NCBI GenBank assembly: GCA_014529385.2
Contig: CM043944.1
Span: 48,524,768-48,588,767, forward strand
Source of the DNA: Adiantum capillus-veneris
Lineage: Eukaryota; Streptophyta; Polypodiopsida; Polypodiales; Pteridaceae
Direction of reading: 5' to 3'
DNA length: 64,000 nt
Below are positions 22,508 through 33,801 of this stretch, one piece after another. The position numbers and the translations under genes are program-made. The notes under the pieces are model-generated. The model saw only the letters and a list, made by a program, of their open reading frames with translations. It did no database searches and was not told the origin of the DNA. Positions within the stretch are counted from its first letter, which is position 1; each line of letters begins with the position of its first letter.

Positions 22508-23046
22508 TGTAACAGACTTGGACACTCCAAGTCAAGAATCAACCGCGACAGCACCAAATAACCACTTCAAAACAATTCACAGATCACAATAGATTTGCAC
22601 TGGCCCGGCGGAGTTCCGTGCCTAGAGATATTGGCCCCAAAGACTGGCGCCCCTTTCGGTATTTCTTTTTGTATGAATCAATCATCAAAGTACAAGAGAG
22701 CAGTTAGGGTTTCACTCTCAGACTCTGCGTCCAGATGCTCTGAGAAGTGAGGCCCTCACCACTAATTTAAAGGTTACAAGGGATGCCCAAAAGCAGAGCC
22801 CCAAAAGCTTCAAATCAAAAGCAATTGCTCTCTCTCTCTCTCTCTCACAGAGAGTCAAAACTTGAAAGCAAAAGCATTCTCTCTCTCTTTCTCATATTGT
22901 AGAGAAAAAGCAAAATTTGCGTCGCTCATCATTTTCCAAAAACATTTTTTTTAAAATAGTAGCTTCCGCATTTTCCGGAAATTAGGGTTTCTGGCAAAAA
23001 TTAGGGTTTGCATGAATTTTAGGGTTTTTGGTAGAAATTAGGGTTA
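22508..23046 (-). repeat. Family-B LTR, outer copy of a tandem pair
   Basis: It starts TGTAACAGACTTGGACACTC and follows the B1 LTR (28128-28692) through the motif at 22646-22670, the CTCTCTC tract and the repeated TTAGGGTTT segments. It lacks the last about 35 bases including the TGACAACA end. It is followed by ATACCAC, which looks like the end of a primer site next to a second LTR. Confidence 0.8.
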
Positions 23047-23053
23047 ATACCAC

Positions 23054-23485
23054 TGTAACAGACTTGGACACTCCAAGTCAAGAATCGACCGCGACAGCAC
23101 CAAATAAGCACTTCAAAACAATTCACAGATAACAATAGATTTGCACTGGCCCGGCAGAGTTCCGTGCCTAGAGATATTGGCCCCAAAGATTGGCGCCCCT
23201 TTCGGTATTTCTTTTTATATTAATCAGATCAAAGTACAAGAGAGTGGTTAGGATTTCACTCTCAGACTCGGCGTCCAGATGCCCTAAGAAGTGAGGCCCT
23301 CACCACTAATTTAAAGGTTACAAGGGATGCCCAAAAGCAGAGCCCCAAAAGCTTCAAATCAAAAGCAATTGCTCTCTCTCTCTCTCTCTCTCACAGAGAG
23401 TCAAAACTTGAAAGCAAAAGCATTCTCTCTCTCTCTTTCTCATATTATAGAGAAAAAGCAAAATTTGCGTCGCTCATCATTTTCA
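23054..23485 (-). repeat. Family-B LTR, inner copy, truncated at an A-run
   Basis: A second TGTAACAGACTTGGACACTC starts at 23054. Homology to the other B LTRs runs to TCGCTCATCATTTTC, then an A-run (about 23485-23502) leads directly into chromodomain coding sequence of B1 in minus orientation. The motif is at 23191-23214. Confidence 0.8.
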
Positions 23486-23499
23486 AAAAAAAAAAAAAA

Positions 23500-24300
23500 A
23501 AAGTTCAGGAACAAGGATCTCCTCGTTTTCTTCCACTAAGGGTTGCTCATCAGGCTCCCCATCATCAGGCACATCACCCTTAACAGGGTTCAAGAGACTC
23601 ACATGCAATGCATTATGAATCCTCGAAGTATCTGGCAGTTTCAATCGGAAGGAGACATCATTTATCTTGTCAGTGATCTGGAAAGGTCCGTAGTATCGCA
23701 TACTAAGCTTTGGAAAAAGCCTCTCCTTTCCCTTTTTCTTTCGTAGGTGTGCCTTCTCAAAAGTAAGAGCACCCAATCATCCTCCTTCAATTTCAAGTCG
23801 CGACGATAGCGATCCGCTGCCTTTTTCTGTCGTTCTTGAGACTCCTGCAAAGTCTCGCGAACCTTGGCAAAAGCCATCTCCAAATCTCGCGAATATTCAT
23901 CCGCTTCAAATATCTAATCTATCGTGCTTAGGAAGGATAGAACCTTCGCAGCACTTTCAACAATCTCACATGGAGTCTTCCCCGTCGAAGAGTGAATCGT
24001 GTTATTGTAGGCAAATTCCACCAAAGGTAAGTTCTTTTCCCATTGAGTCTTCTGATCCGAGATACAAGACTTCAATAAGTCTAAAATCATTGAATTGGCA
24101 ATCTCAAATTGCCCGTCAGTCTGCAAGTGGAATGCTAATGTTCTCCCAAATTGCCTTCCAAAACAAACTCATAAATCTGGGGTCTCTGTCGGAGACAATC
24201 GTCTCAGACGTGCCATGTAATCGGAAAATCATCGTGATCATCATGTGTTCTCGGGAGATCAAAAATGAAATCCATTGCAATACTTTCCTAGGGGTGGGTG
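23500..24300 (-). pseudogene. B1 integrase core end, C-terminal module, partial chromodomain
   Basis: Fragments include [80 protein letters not shown] and NEEILVPE, which is the first strand of the chromodomain. About 120 nt between the first catalytic Asp block and FRLHG are missing compared with B2. Frames change several times. Confidence 0.8.
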
Positions 24301-24737
24301 GGTATGGGTAAAGGCTGTAACAATCCCTGTGCCTTATGCCTGTCAAACTTGACCTTCTGGCATACCAAGCAACTGCGCACAAACTCTTCCACATCCTTTT
24401 TGAGTCTCGGCCCAAAGAAGTATCTCTCTACCCCCTTCATGGTGGTAGCAATGCCGCGGTGACCCGTAAAAGGTGGACAGTGGCATTCAGTCATAACCTT
24501 ATCCCTCAACGGTTGTATAACGCACAATATAGTCTTTTTCATCAAGTAGCCTTCCCGAAGGGAGTATCCAGCTACTGTCTCCCCATCCCGTATCCGTGTG
24601 AAAATATCTGCAAAACCTGTATCTGTGGCATACTGATCGACCATATCCTCGAAGCTCCTATGATGTATCGCGGAAACAGCCAGAACCAACGGTTTCCGAG
24701 ACAAAGCATCTGCCACCACATTCTTCTGTCCCTGCAC
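24288..24737 (-). pseudogene. B1 integrase zinc domain
   Basis: Open 149-residue frame with VADALSRKPLVLAVSAIHHR, DQYATDTGFADIFTRIRDGE, then HCPPFTGHRGIATTMKGVER and CLVCQKVKFDRHKAQGLLQP, giving the HHCC zinc pattern. Continues RNase H after a frame break near 24802. Confidence 0.85.
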
Positions 24738-24801
24738 ATGGACAATCTGGAAAGTGAAACTGTGACAAGATGTTCGCCCACCGCATCTGCTTTTCCGAAA
24801 G

Positions 24802-25980
24802 CTACTTCTGTGACAAGAAGTAGCGCAGACTCTGATGGTCTGTAAAGACAGTAAAATCCGCTACGAGTAGGTAATGCCGCCACTGAGTAAGAGCATGGAT
24901 AACCGCCAAAAGCTCTTTCTCATAGATCTGTGCTGTCATCTTCGGCCTAGAGAACAATCGGCTCTCGTAAGCTATGACATGACCTTCTTGCATCAAGACC
25001 GCACCTAGACTACGACCACAAGCATCACAATATACTTCAAATGACTTCTGCAAGTCCGGCAAAGTCAAAATAGGTCCCGTAGTCAATTTCTCTTTCAATG
25101 TCCGAAAGGCAGTCACCTCTGTGGGTCCCCACGAAAAAGGTACTCCTTTCTGTGCCAAGGTATGCAAAGGGGAAGCAACCTCTGCAAACTTTCGTATGAA
25201 CCGCCTGTAGTACGAACATAGTCGCAAGAAGCTTCTAACTTCATGGACATTCCTCAAATCGGGCCAATCACGGATAGTCTCTATCTTGGCCGGGTCCATT
25301 TGCACTCCTGCTGTTGACACAATGTGTCCCAAAAAGTGTATCTCTGGTAGGAAAAATTCACTTTTCTTTGCATTAATCACTAGCGTGTGATCTCGTAATG
25401 CCTGAAAGACTTGAAGCAGATGATCTCTGTGTTCTGCCTCATTCTTGGAGAAAACAATGATGTCGTCAAAGAAAGTGCCAACAAATAGCTTGTACTCTCG
25501 AAAAATCCTATCCATCATCCGGTTAAATGTCGCAAGAGCATTGGTTAAGCCAAAAGGCATCACCAAAAACTCAAATAACCCAAAAGTCGTCCGAAAAACT
25601 GTCTTGTAGACATCTCCTGGCGCTATCCTGATCTGATGATATCCACTCTTCAAGTCAATCGTGCTAAAGCACGAGGATCCCTGTAACCTGTCAAGTATAT
25701 CATCGATCCTAGGAATTGGAAATCTGTTCTTGATGGTGATTTTGTTGAGAGTGCTAGAATCGATGCACATTCTCCAAGATCCGTCTTTCTTCAAAACCAA
25801 CAACACTGGAGAGCAATACGGTGAAGTACTAGGTTGGACAAGACCCTTTTCCAAGAGGTCTTTCATTGGGTTCATAATCTTTTCATTTTGTACCCGGCTC
25901 ACACGATAAGGTGGCCGATTCGGTGGCGTGCTTCTAGGTATCAGAGCACTGGTTTGATCTTCAGGCCTTCTGAAAAGCAA
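24802..25980 (-). CDS. B1 reverse transcriptase and RNase H, 392-residue open frame
   Basis: A single uninterrupted frame covers the whole RT and most of RNase H. Motifs in order are: [54 protein letters not shown], the catalytic FFDDIIVFSKNEAEH (F-F-D-D), FFLPEIHFLGHIVSTAGVQ, and RNase H with CDACGRSLGAVLMQEGHVIA, YEKELLAVIHALTQW and TDHQSLRYFLSQK. The metal-binding Asp pair is kept. It is the cleanest polymerase in the window, so B1 is probably the youngest of the gypsy copies, although gag and integrase are broken. As part of a dead element it is not expected to act alone. Confidence 0.85.
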   Translation of the reverse strand: MLFRRPEDQTSALIPRSTPPNRPPYRVSRVQNEKIMNPMKDLLEKGLVQPSTSPYCSPVLLVLKKDGSWRMCIDSSTLNKITIKNRFPIPRIDDILDRLQGSSCFSTIDLKSGYHQIRIAPGDVYKTVFRTTFGLFEFLVMPFGLTNALATFNRMMDRIFREYKLFVGTFFDDIIVFSKNEAEHRDHLLQVFQALRDHTLVINAKKSEFFLPEIHFLGHIVSTAGVQMDPAKIETIRDWPDLRNVHEVRSFLRLCSYYRRFIRKFAEVASPLHTLAQKGVPFSWGPTEVTAFRTLKEKLTTGPILTLPDLQKSFEVYCDACGRSLGAVLMQEGHVIAYESRLFSRPKMTAQIYEKELLAVIHALTQWRHYLLVADFTVFTDHQSLRYFLSQK

Positions 25981-26039
25981 TCGGCATGAGTGTGGAGAAA
26001 AATCTTTGGCGTTCTTTTGATCAGGTCAAAACATATTCA

Positions 26040-26480
26040 ACCTTTATCCAGCGTTCAGTTCTCTCCCAAAAGAATGAGTAAGAAACTGATGTTCATCAAG
26101 TACAATCTTTGAGCCCTTCATTTATCAAAGTCGCTTTCTCGGCCCGGTAGTCAACCACGGCGTAGTTCTTGTGGTACCAAGGGATCCTGAGTAGAACGTC
26201 ACTCGCGTGCCCTGAACACCCCTGTCATTGCAAACAAAGTTTGCCAATGCTCGGTGTAATGGCAACATCCCATCCGGGTGCCAATCGAACTATCTCTGCA
26301 TGTGGTGTCAGTCGTCGGGCGTAATTCCAAATCGAGCCGCCAATTCCAAGTGAAAAGAAGTTGGCCTTGGCTCCTTCAAAAGAGCTTCCTGATTCTTCAC
26401 TTTGCCCGAAAAGCGGCAAAGCTTGTACTTTCATTCATTAGATTTGGTGCAGGTCCCATGTCATGTGGTACCAGTACTCT
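26040..26480 (-). pseudogene. B1 protease remnant
   Basis: Between gag and RT, a minus-strand fragment reads GAKANFFSLGIGG near 26370-26330. In B2 the same place reads D-G-G-A-N-A-N-F. Small deletions have removed the catalytic aspartate here. Confidence 0.55.
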
Positions 26481-26483
26481 TTT

Positions 26484-27962
26484 CTATCTGCCTTTTCTGC
26501 CACATTCCTCAGCTGCTCTCGAACTCTCAGGCCTATCGTCGTCTTTATCATTCTGTTCTTTTTGTGCCTTATTAGGGCACTTCACGGAGATATGTCCCTG
26601 TCCCCCGCATCCAAAGCACTTCCCCTCTCTGATGAAGCGAACTCTCTCCTCAGGAGTAAGCTTGGGTCGTGCATCATTTTTCGCTGGGTTGCTCTTTTTC
26701 TTTCTACTTTCATTCCCAGGAGTCTGTTCGGCTCGTTGTGCCATGGCCCCATCTGTGGGGTAGGTCAGACTGCCAGAGTGAATGGCAAAGCCCCGCTTCG
26801 CATGACTCATCAACTCTTGAATAGAAGCTGACTTCTGTTCCAAGCAGTGGTCTCGGATCTCTGTAGGTAGACCCATGGTAAACCGCTCAATTTGTTCTCT
26901 GAATGAGATCTTCTTGAATGAAGAGGCGGGTAGAAAAGAGCTCCAGAATCTTTCACAATAAGAATTCACTGTATCGCTCTTGGTCATCCGGAGATGGTTC
27001 CAAGCAGCTCGTATATCTCGCTCAAACTCTTGAGTCAACCAAGAAGAAATAAAAAGCCTCTTAAATTTCAGCCATTTAATTGGCGCAATCTTGTTTAAAA
27101 GAAGAGTGGACCACCAAGTACGAGCATTCCCCTTAAAGTAAGAGGTAGCTCTCCGAATCTTGGAGTGCTCTGAATAGCGTCCTCCCGCGAAAGCGATGTC
27201 AAACTGCTGTATAAAAGACAAAGCCTTCGAAGCATCTGAGTATCCTGAAAAAGTATCAAACTTGATCGAGTGGCCACCTTCCTTAAACTCTCGGACTTTC
27301 TTGCTTTTATCTTCGAGAAAGTCATACTGGTTAGCTTTGTAAAAAAAAAATCTTCTTGTTCGCATAAAAGTTTCCGTCATCGGAATTTGAGCTGTCTGTA
27401 GACGAGTCCTTAGTAGAACTGTCAGTCTCTGGGCGAGATGTAGCCTTCTTTGTCTTTTTCTTGCCCTTTCCGAAGTTTTGTTTCTTGCTTCGCTTTTTAC
27501 CTTTTCTGTCTTCTTCGCTCGAATCCGAGGAGCTAGAAGAACTATCAAAAGAAGAAGAAGAAGAAGAACTGGGTACTCCTTCAAATCGAACACGCTTCTT
27601 CTGTTTCTTTGCCTTGTCAAAAGTCGACTGACGACCCAAATAACCTGGAAAGTCAGTGCATTTCTTCTGCTTTTTGCCGTGCTTTTTGGCTTTCTTTTGC
27701 GCGTCAAAAAGCTGAGCAATCCGTGCATCAACCACGTTCTCCAGTTCCTTCTCCGTATATTTCTTGTAGGCAGAAGGTTTCTTGAGAGCGGGTTTCGGGA
27801 GTGGTTGTGGTTCTCTGCTACTCCGTCTGTACCTCTTCCAAAGAGATCTGGTTCATATATTTTGCCATCTTCGGGTCCTTGGCAAAATTGAGTATCATCT
27901 TTGTTGCATCGCCGATCAACTGGCGACGCTCCATCTCTCGCAGCTCCGCCTAAGTAGGCCAA
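26484..27962 (-). pseudogene. B1 gag, long open frame
   Basis: A 492-residue frame contains a basic region, the capsid (KFDTFSGYSDASKALSFIQQ, ARTWWSTLLLNKIAPIKWLK, RFTMGLPTEIRDHC) and an intact C-x2-C-x4-H-x4-C knuckle (CFGCGGQGHISVKC). An alternative frame (27735-27331) carries a Ser/Asp-rich acidic linker. The natural start is likely MASSNDQPTPSASG at about 28053, just after the primer site; a stop near 27950 and frame changes near 27340-27730 separate it from the capsid. Confidence 0.8.
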
Positions 27963-28114
27963 GGCGGGCCATACTCTTTGCCGGAATCTTCGTTGTGATC
28001 CCTGCCTGCATCTCCAGATGCAGAGGGAGTCGGCTGATCATTGCTTGAAGCCATAGGTGTCGCGGAAAAAAAAAATTCGGGGATCGGATTTCCCGTAGAA
28101 GAGAAATCGGCCGT

Positions 28115-28126
28115 GCTCTGATACCA
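28115..28126 (-). promoter_or_regulatory. Primer-binding site of B1 (initiator tRNA-Met)
   Basis: On the minus strand, exact TGGTATCAGAGC, one base after the LTR end ...CTGTTACA. Confidence 0.95.
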
Positions 28127-28127
28127 C

Positions 28128-28692
28128 TGTAACAGACTTGGACACTCCAAGTCAAGAATCAACCGCGACAGCACCAAATAACCACTTCAAAACAATTCAT
28201 AGATCACAATAGATTTGCATTGGCCCGGCGGAGTTCCGTGCCTAGAGATATTGGCCCCAAAGACTGGCGCCCCTTTCGGTATTTCTTTTTGTATTAATCA
28301 ATCATCAAAGTACAAGAGAGCGGTTAGGGTTTCACTCTCAGACTTTGCGTCCAGATGCTCAGAGAAGTGAGGCCCTCACCACTAATTTAAAGGTTACAAG
28401 GGATGCCCAAAAGCAAAGCCCCAAAAGCTTCAAATCAAAAGCAATTGCTCTCTCTCTCTCTCTCTCACAGAGAGTCAAAACTTGAAAGCAAAAGCATTCT
28501 CTCTCTCTCTCTTTCTCATATTGTAGAGAAAAAGCAAAATTTGCGTCGCTCATCATTTTCCAAAAACATTTTTAATTTTTTTTTTAATAATAGCCTCCGC
28601 GATTTCCGGAAATTAGGGTTTGCGGGAATTTTAGGGTTTTTGGCAGAAATTAGGGTTTTTGCTGTCCGCCACGTCATCACTTTGTGACAACA
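28128..28692 (-). repeat. B1 5' LTR, full length (565 bp)
   Basis: On the plus strand it runs TGTAACAGAC...TTTGTGACAACA, so TG...CA on both readings. It carries the shared motif at 28266-28290, a CT tract, and three spaced TTAGGGTTT-like segments. It is the reference for the truncated copies at 9014, 22508 and 23054. Confidence 0.9.
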
Positions 28693-29907
28693 CCCAACAA
28701 AAAAATAATTAAAATGATTTTATTTTAAAGTTGGGCTGTGGGGGGGGGGGGAGGGGGGGATTAGTTTGGGTGAAGCTGTAGCACATCTGCCCACCCGGGA
28801 ATCCGATCGACGCAAGGAATGGTTCATTGGATTCCTCTAACCTAGAACTACATGCACGTCATGCCAGATGCCCACCGTAGTGTAATAACATGTGTTAAAA
28901 TGAATATACAAACCATTTATGCAAGAGGGTTTCAACCTAATCTTATGGCCGGACATGCAAGTCTTGCGAAGAGCCTCACAAAATTGTTGGTACTAATCCT
29001 CCTAGGATTCTAGACACTCCTACCTATGAAGAAGGGGAAAACTGGCTCTAGAAGTTGATGAAGCATGTCCATGTGGCACACAAAGCCATTTGCGCGTGAC
29101 AAGTCTAAACTAAAAATTTTAAGGGAGACTAAAACACTCACAAAGACACAAACCAAGGAACACAAGAAAACAGATAAAGAAGAAAAACTATATCACTCCA
29201 CATATTATTAATAAGTTATTTTTCAGCTTATTAATTCCTTGGTCGTGGGGCTGGCTTTTTGTGCTTGCTCGATCCAGCTCTCAGCCCATTCCCCGCGACG
29301 GAACGGCTTGGATTTGTCTTCATTGGCATCCTGTTGTGGTCCGGTACTTGAGCCTCCCCTCGGGCATTCCCTTGCCGGCATCAAATGCTCCATTGCTGTC
29401 CATCATCAGCATCATCGAGATCTGGTTTTCAGCCCTTCATTCCTCTCACATCGGGAGTGCAAACCAACCCCTTGGTGGCCATCTGCAATCCCAAATTGAG
29501 AAGGATCCAAAGGTGCATCAAATCAGCCCCGGAGGTGCCTCGTCTTGAGGAGTTACCGCGGCGACAGTCCTCATTTCAATCAGTAGAGTTTGCACTTGAG
29601 GTATTGCATGTGTGTACATTCCATATAGCAATCAAAAGCAAATACCACATCGGCAATGGTGTGGGGGCCCTTAAGAGGGTTGGTTGGGACCCCATCGGGT
29701 GTCATTCTCCTCCTCTCTCTCTTTCTCTCTCCCTCTATACATCTCTACCGCACTCTCTCATTCCCTCTCTCAGAGAAAGGTAATAAGGAACCATCATTCA
29801 AGCTAAAAGGAATCACCAACTCAAGGAAAGAAGTAAGGATTGTGGAAGTGTAAAACTAGATCTTCACCATTTAATTCCGCTGCAGTTGACAAGACTTTTC
29901 TGAGCTT
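28693..29907. other. Intergenic region and putative upstream region of the RING-H2 gene
   Basis: A G-rich run is at 28740-28759. Weak AT-rich sequence follows to about 29230. A pyrimidine-rich block at 29706-29779 (CT repeats) followed by CAGAGAAAGGTAATAAGG could be a 5' leader with a splice donor. The open frames at 29239-29783 overlap each other and show no recognisable protein. Confidence 0.4.
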
Positions 29908-30710
29908 ATGAAGGTATGGTGTTTTGTAGGCCTTTTTTTGGGGGTTTGGGGGAAAGGAGGGGGGGTGGGGGGTGGGGGGGGAGGGTTGTCAATCTCTTCT
30001 AGAGGGCAGTGTAGAGGGTATTCAATTTATCTAGTGCACCTTTGACATGTGGTATGCCATTTTCTTGCAGCCATCTTGGGAGTTAGGTTTGAGCAAGTCT
30101 TTTCGGCAGAGGCTACCCATTGTACCTTTTGATGAGAAATTTTTGTCCACTTCCCAAGACACACAGTAAACTCTTTAGTCCGCAAAATCACTCTTTTCAA
30201 GCAGATGCATTACAGTGTATATGCTTGGTGCCTGACTTTACCAATAGGATGGATACATTTGTGTGTGTGTAAAGTGGAGTTTATGTTATTGTATTGAAAG
30301 GTTTTGGTTGTTTACTGTGTAGGTGCACAGTATGCCTTGGTGATTATCAGGAGGGTGAGAAAATACAGAAACTTCCAGCATGTAATCACTCTTTTCACGT
30401 GCAATGCATTGACGAATGGTTGACAAAGAATGTGACATGCCCAATATGCCGTACTTCTGTTCTGTCGGAGGACAATAGCGGTAACTTTGTCGGTGAGGCG
30501 CATTGTGAAGATGGACATACTATGGGCGGAGCATCAGGAGAAGAACCTCGGCGCTGGGAAGAAAGGGTTGTAAGTGAAGCTCAGGATCAAAGCCATGTTG
30601 TTAGGATTGATAACCTTGATCGGACTCCTAGCGATGACTTGCAGGCTTCTGAAGTCAGTGTTGGTGGTCGGCCTGCTGGGGAGCCTGCGACAAATATTGA
30701 GAGAAGCTGA
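29908..30710 (+). CDS. RING-H2 finger protein (putative E3 ubiquitin ligase), three exons
   Basis: Proposed exons are 29908-29913, 30071-30165 and 30323-30710, with GT-AG introns (acceptors TTCTTGCAG and CTGTGTAG; donors AAG/GTATGG and ACA/GTAAAC). The phases agree and give 162 residues. The protein has a GLSKSFRQRLPIVPF block, then a C3H2C3 RING-H2 finger from QCTVCLGDYQ through PACNHSFHVQCIDEWL to TCPICR, then an acidic, low-complexity tail. The block before the finger is typical of plant ATL/RHA-type ligases (similar to RHA4A), which recruit E2 enzymes. Those proteins usually have an N-terminal membrane segment, which is absent here: a stop lies 15 bases before the chosen ATG. Either this is a short soluble form or the first exon lies elsewhere. 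Exon 3 and the finger are secure; the start is less sure. Confidence 0.8.
29934..29987 (+). repeat. G-rich run in intron 1 of the RING-H2 gene
   Basis: More than six runs of four or more G lie between the splice donor at 29914 and the acceptor at 30070. The pattern could form a quadruplex in the nascent RNA or coding-strand DNA. Confidence 0.7.
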
Positions 30711-33178
30711 TTTCTTACCTTTTCACTAGTATAACGATCAAATCAGAAGCCTGTATAAAGATTTGGATTCCTATACGCAGCACATTGTTCTCATAAAAGG
30801 TTTGGGAGATGGAATACCAATCACATCAATGTGCTGTGGTCAATGCAACGTCTTCGAAGTAGAGTTGGGCATAACTTTCGTGCGCCGCACTGTGCATGCT
30901 GTGCTATATGGCATGTGTAGGTCTCTCAGGAAGGTGCAGCTATCGGTGGCTCTTATGCGAGCTTGTGTGCAGTATGGTCTGTTTGCGCACAAGTGTGGCA
31001 TCACGTGGACACTTTGCTGTCTTGAGCTGGATACCAAGAGGGACCCAGATTGCAGAATGACACATGGAATGGGCCAGTCATGTCTTGTATCTTCCTTCTC
31101 TATTGAGTTAATACATAGATGCTCGCTTTTGATTCTCCACAAAGGTTTTACAGTTTCTATAGGCAGATTATTGAACCGTATCTTTTGTGTAGAAAACATT
31201 CTCAGGTTGTTTATTGATCGATAACATTGAAGACAGATTCTCATTCCCTCTGTCCCAAGGGTGTACAGAAGTTTTCGCTTCTTTGGATTTGAACCTTGAA
31301 CTGCTTAACATAATCCTGTTTTAGTATGCTCTTTTTCCATTGGAGCATGCATTCATAAGCAAGGAAGTCCTGAATTGAATCCAGCTGATAGCTTTATGAA
31401 GGGTCTTTTTTATTGAATGCACCTCTATATTGCATTTTGAACATCATGTTTTTACCATTTCAGTGAATTGATAAAGAGGCACCTAAGGCATCTGATTGTT
31501 AGGGGCATCGGGGACTCATTTTTTAATCTTGCCCAGTATGTCAATACGCCAATACAGGTATTTGACAACAGTTGTTGAGATTTGACGCTCCATGTGGGAA
31601 AGCCTAGAGGCTCGAGACGCGAGATCAAATTTAAGGTTCTGTACTTGTAAGTTCTGTACTTTTGGTATGCACAATTGTATAAATCTAGCCATTTATATGC
31701 AGATTTCTATATATCCCAACCCTCTTTTTTTCAACACACCAGAGGGCCCACAGTGCATAATTCTATATATCCCAACCCTCTTTTTTTCAACACACCAGAG
31801 AGCCCACAGGGGGAGGTGCTTATCCCTTCCAAATATTAGCCATGTTACATGGTCGGGCAAGGGCTGCGTACCATCTGGCAAGAGCCACACGTAGGCATCA
31901 CCATGGCCACCTAATTGATATACCACGTGCTGGGAACAACGGAAAGAACTCGAAGCAACCAGCTAGAACCTCCTCCTCGGGTGACCCACTTTAGGAGGAT
32001 GCACTTGAGTGTCCAAGGGCAAGAGCCCTAGTGACGTGAACACAGGTGAGCACAAGGTGTCCCTCTAGAGTGTGACCCAATGGGGGATTTCCGTAGGTGA
32101 AGAGGCTAAAGCCTTACCGTTAGACCAACTTGTTGGGAATTATATCCTAGCCTTTTAGGTCCGTAAATGAACACATCGATGAATAAATGAACACATTATA
32201 GTCTCGCTTTGAACATATATTGGTGAGTAGCATTAGTCTCATAAATGCTCTTTTTTGTGAACTGCAAATTTTATGAAACACGAGGGTTGCCCTTTAATGT
32301 GTCTTGATAGACTTGTGGGTTTGTACCTCAAATCTTTTACAGAAGAGCACTAGAGAAGATATGAGAAGTCGTGTACATTGCACAAGTTTCGTGACAAAGA
32401 AGTTGTACTTGCTATTGAGAGAAAAAACAAGGAGTAAAATTAAAGAAAGTTTGAATAATATTTAGCCAAATCCTAGTATGACAATGTGCTAAAATAGTAG
32501 ACAATATGATGGTAAAATTTAGCCAAAATTTTGGTAGTAGTAGTAGGTAGGGGCTACCGATTGGAGTTGATTCGGGAAAAAAAGGGAATCAAGCGAGATT
32601 CCTTTTGAAGGTGAATGGAAGCTGTTGGGCGATGCAGAAGGCAAAGAGCAGGAGAGGACGAGCTGGTTGGGGCGAGGCGATGGGTAGATGAATGGAGCTG
32701 GTTAGTAGAACAAATCGGAAGCTCTTCATTCTAGCTAGGTGCATTCGAGTCCTGCCCTCCCTTTTGAAATTGTAGCAAATCCCCCCTAAGGGGCAAGAAC
32801 GAGATTTTGAGCAGATTTTGAGGAATCTCATCATAAATGGAATAAACTGTACGAGCTCCCAGGTATGTCCTACACATTTTAAGAATTTGATAGTCCTGGG
32901 GATAAAATTTTAAAATCACACAACCATGACATGATTTTATGCTTAAAGATAGTATGTAAAGGCGATCTAAGGATACAAATTCTCAAAATGTGTAGGACAT
33001 ACTCCCATCTAAACATATCATATGACAGGGGCGTAAAATGAGGCATCAAGGATAGAATCTACCTCTTGTGGGTACCAAAGCTTCCCACAATCTAGTTTCA
33101 GAAAACTCACCTCACGACCCTTGCAAATGGCTACAAATGGACCTACATGTGTCACACAACCAAAAGTAGATACCACAT
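30711..33178. other. Intergenic, 3' of the RING-H2 gene
   Basis: The first several hundred bases probably include the 3' UTR. A 153-residue frame at 30763-31224 has an equally long antisense frame and no recognisable motif, so I do not call it. A 56-bp tandem duplication is at 31705-31816. No other element is recognised. Confidence 0.4.
31705..31816. repeat. 56-bp tandem duplication
   Basis: TTCTATATATCCCAACCCTC starts at 31705 and again at 31761, with near-identical continuation through the CAACACACCAGAG block and the GCCCACAG segment. Confidence 0.9.
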
Positions 33179-33179
33179 A

Positions 33180-33425
33180 GGGTAAAAGGGCCAATAAAAA
33201 ACCGGCCCCCTGTACTGAGACTGTTGGCCCCTTTCAATAATGCAAATTTTCTCCAGTACCAGGACACGTCGAAGCCAGAATTGGGCTAGTTAGTGCAAGC
33301 CAAGATTGCATCATGGCCCTTAGATCGTGAGTTCGAGTTGATGTGGCGCAATGGTTTAAATTTCACCCCTCAGTGGTTGAAATCCATCGCCTCTCTTAGG
33401 TGGCCTTAACTTGGCCCCTTTACCC
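33180..33425. mobile_element. Inverted-repeat element (246 bp), family copy 1
   Basis: It begins GGGTAAAAGGGCCAA and ends TTGGCCCCTTTACCC, an imperfect inverted pair with TA on both outer sides. The interior has a GAGTTCGAGTT segment resembling a tRNA B box. A longer relative is at 55055-55458. No coding capacity. TA flanks would fit a mariner-like MITE, but the duplication is too short to be sure. Confidence 0.6.
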
Positions 33426-33750
33426 TAAGCATACATAGGAAAAGTTCTCAAAAAAAATACAAAAGAGAGATAAGTATGAACTTAAGAAAAATAGTCACTA
33501 ACACTAGGTAAGCGATCCACTCGGTATCACTCTTAGATTTTCTCGCAATCAGAAAGTGGTACAACATGAATGTATATATATCATATATAGGAGAGATGAA
33601 CTTAAAGAAAACTGACATTAATGACTTAACACAATGGTAACTGTTGACGCTAGAATTTATCATATGCCATAAAAAATTTACATAGACCAGCAAAGTAGTA
33701 GAATTGGCCAATCTCAACCCCGCGATGCATTAAGAGTCACCAAAAAAGGC

Positions 33751-33752
<2 letters not shown>

Positions 33753-33799
<47 letters not shown>
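33753..33799. repeat. (TG)n microsatellite
   Basis: About 22 TG units. Confidence 0.98.

Positions 33800-33801
<2 letters not shown>

Larger units (their letters stand above)
23486..28692 (-). mobile_element. Chromodomain Ty3/gypsy element B1, best preserved copy
   Basis: Minus-strand order: 5' LTR (28692-28128), exact tRNA-Met primer site (28126-28115), gag (28053-26484), degraded protease, a long open RT-RNase H frame (25980-24802), integrase (24737-23662) and the start of a chromodomain (to about 23500). The 3' end is lost: the chromodomain stops mid-domain at an A-run joined to an LTR fragment. The right flank is CCCAA; no matching left duplication survives. Confidence 0.88.

Noticed and set aside
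29239-29853. Three overlapping frames upstream of the RING-H2 gene
   Set aside because: No similarity to a RING-H2 N-terminus or any known domain; CT-rich leader-like sequence.
30763-31244. 153-residue plus-strand and 134-residue minus-strand frames after the RING-H2 gene
   Set aside because: They overlap each other, lack motifs and fit a 3' UTR or intergenic region; open by chance.
32129-32160. TGTTGGGAATTATATCC as a copia LTR start
   Set aside because: No primer site, polypurine tract or second copy could be found nearby.
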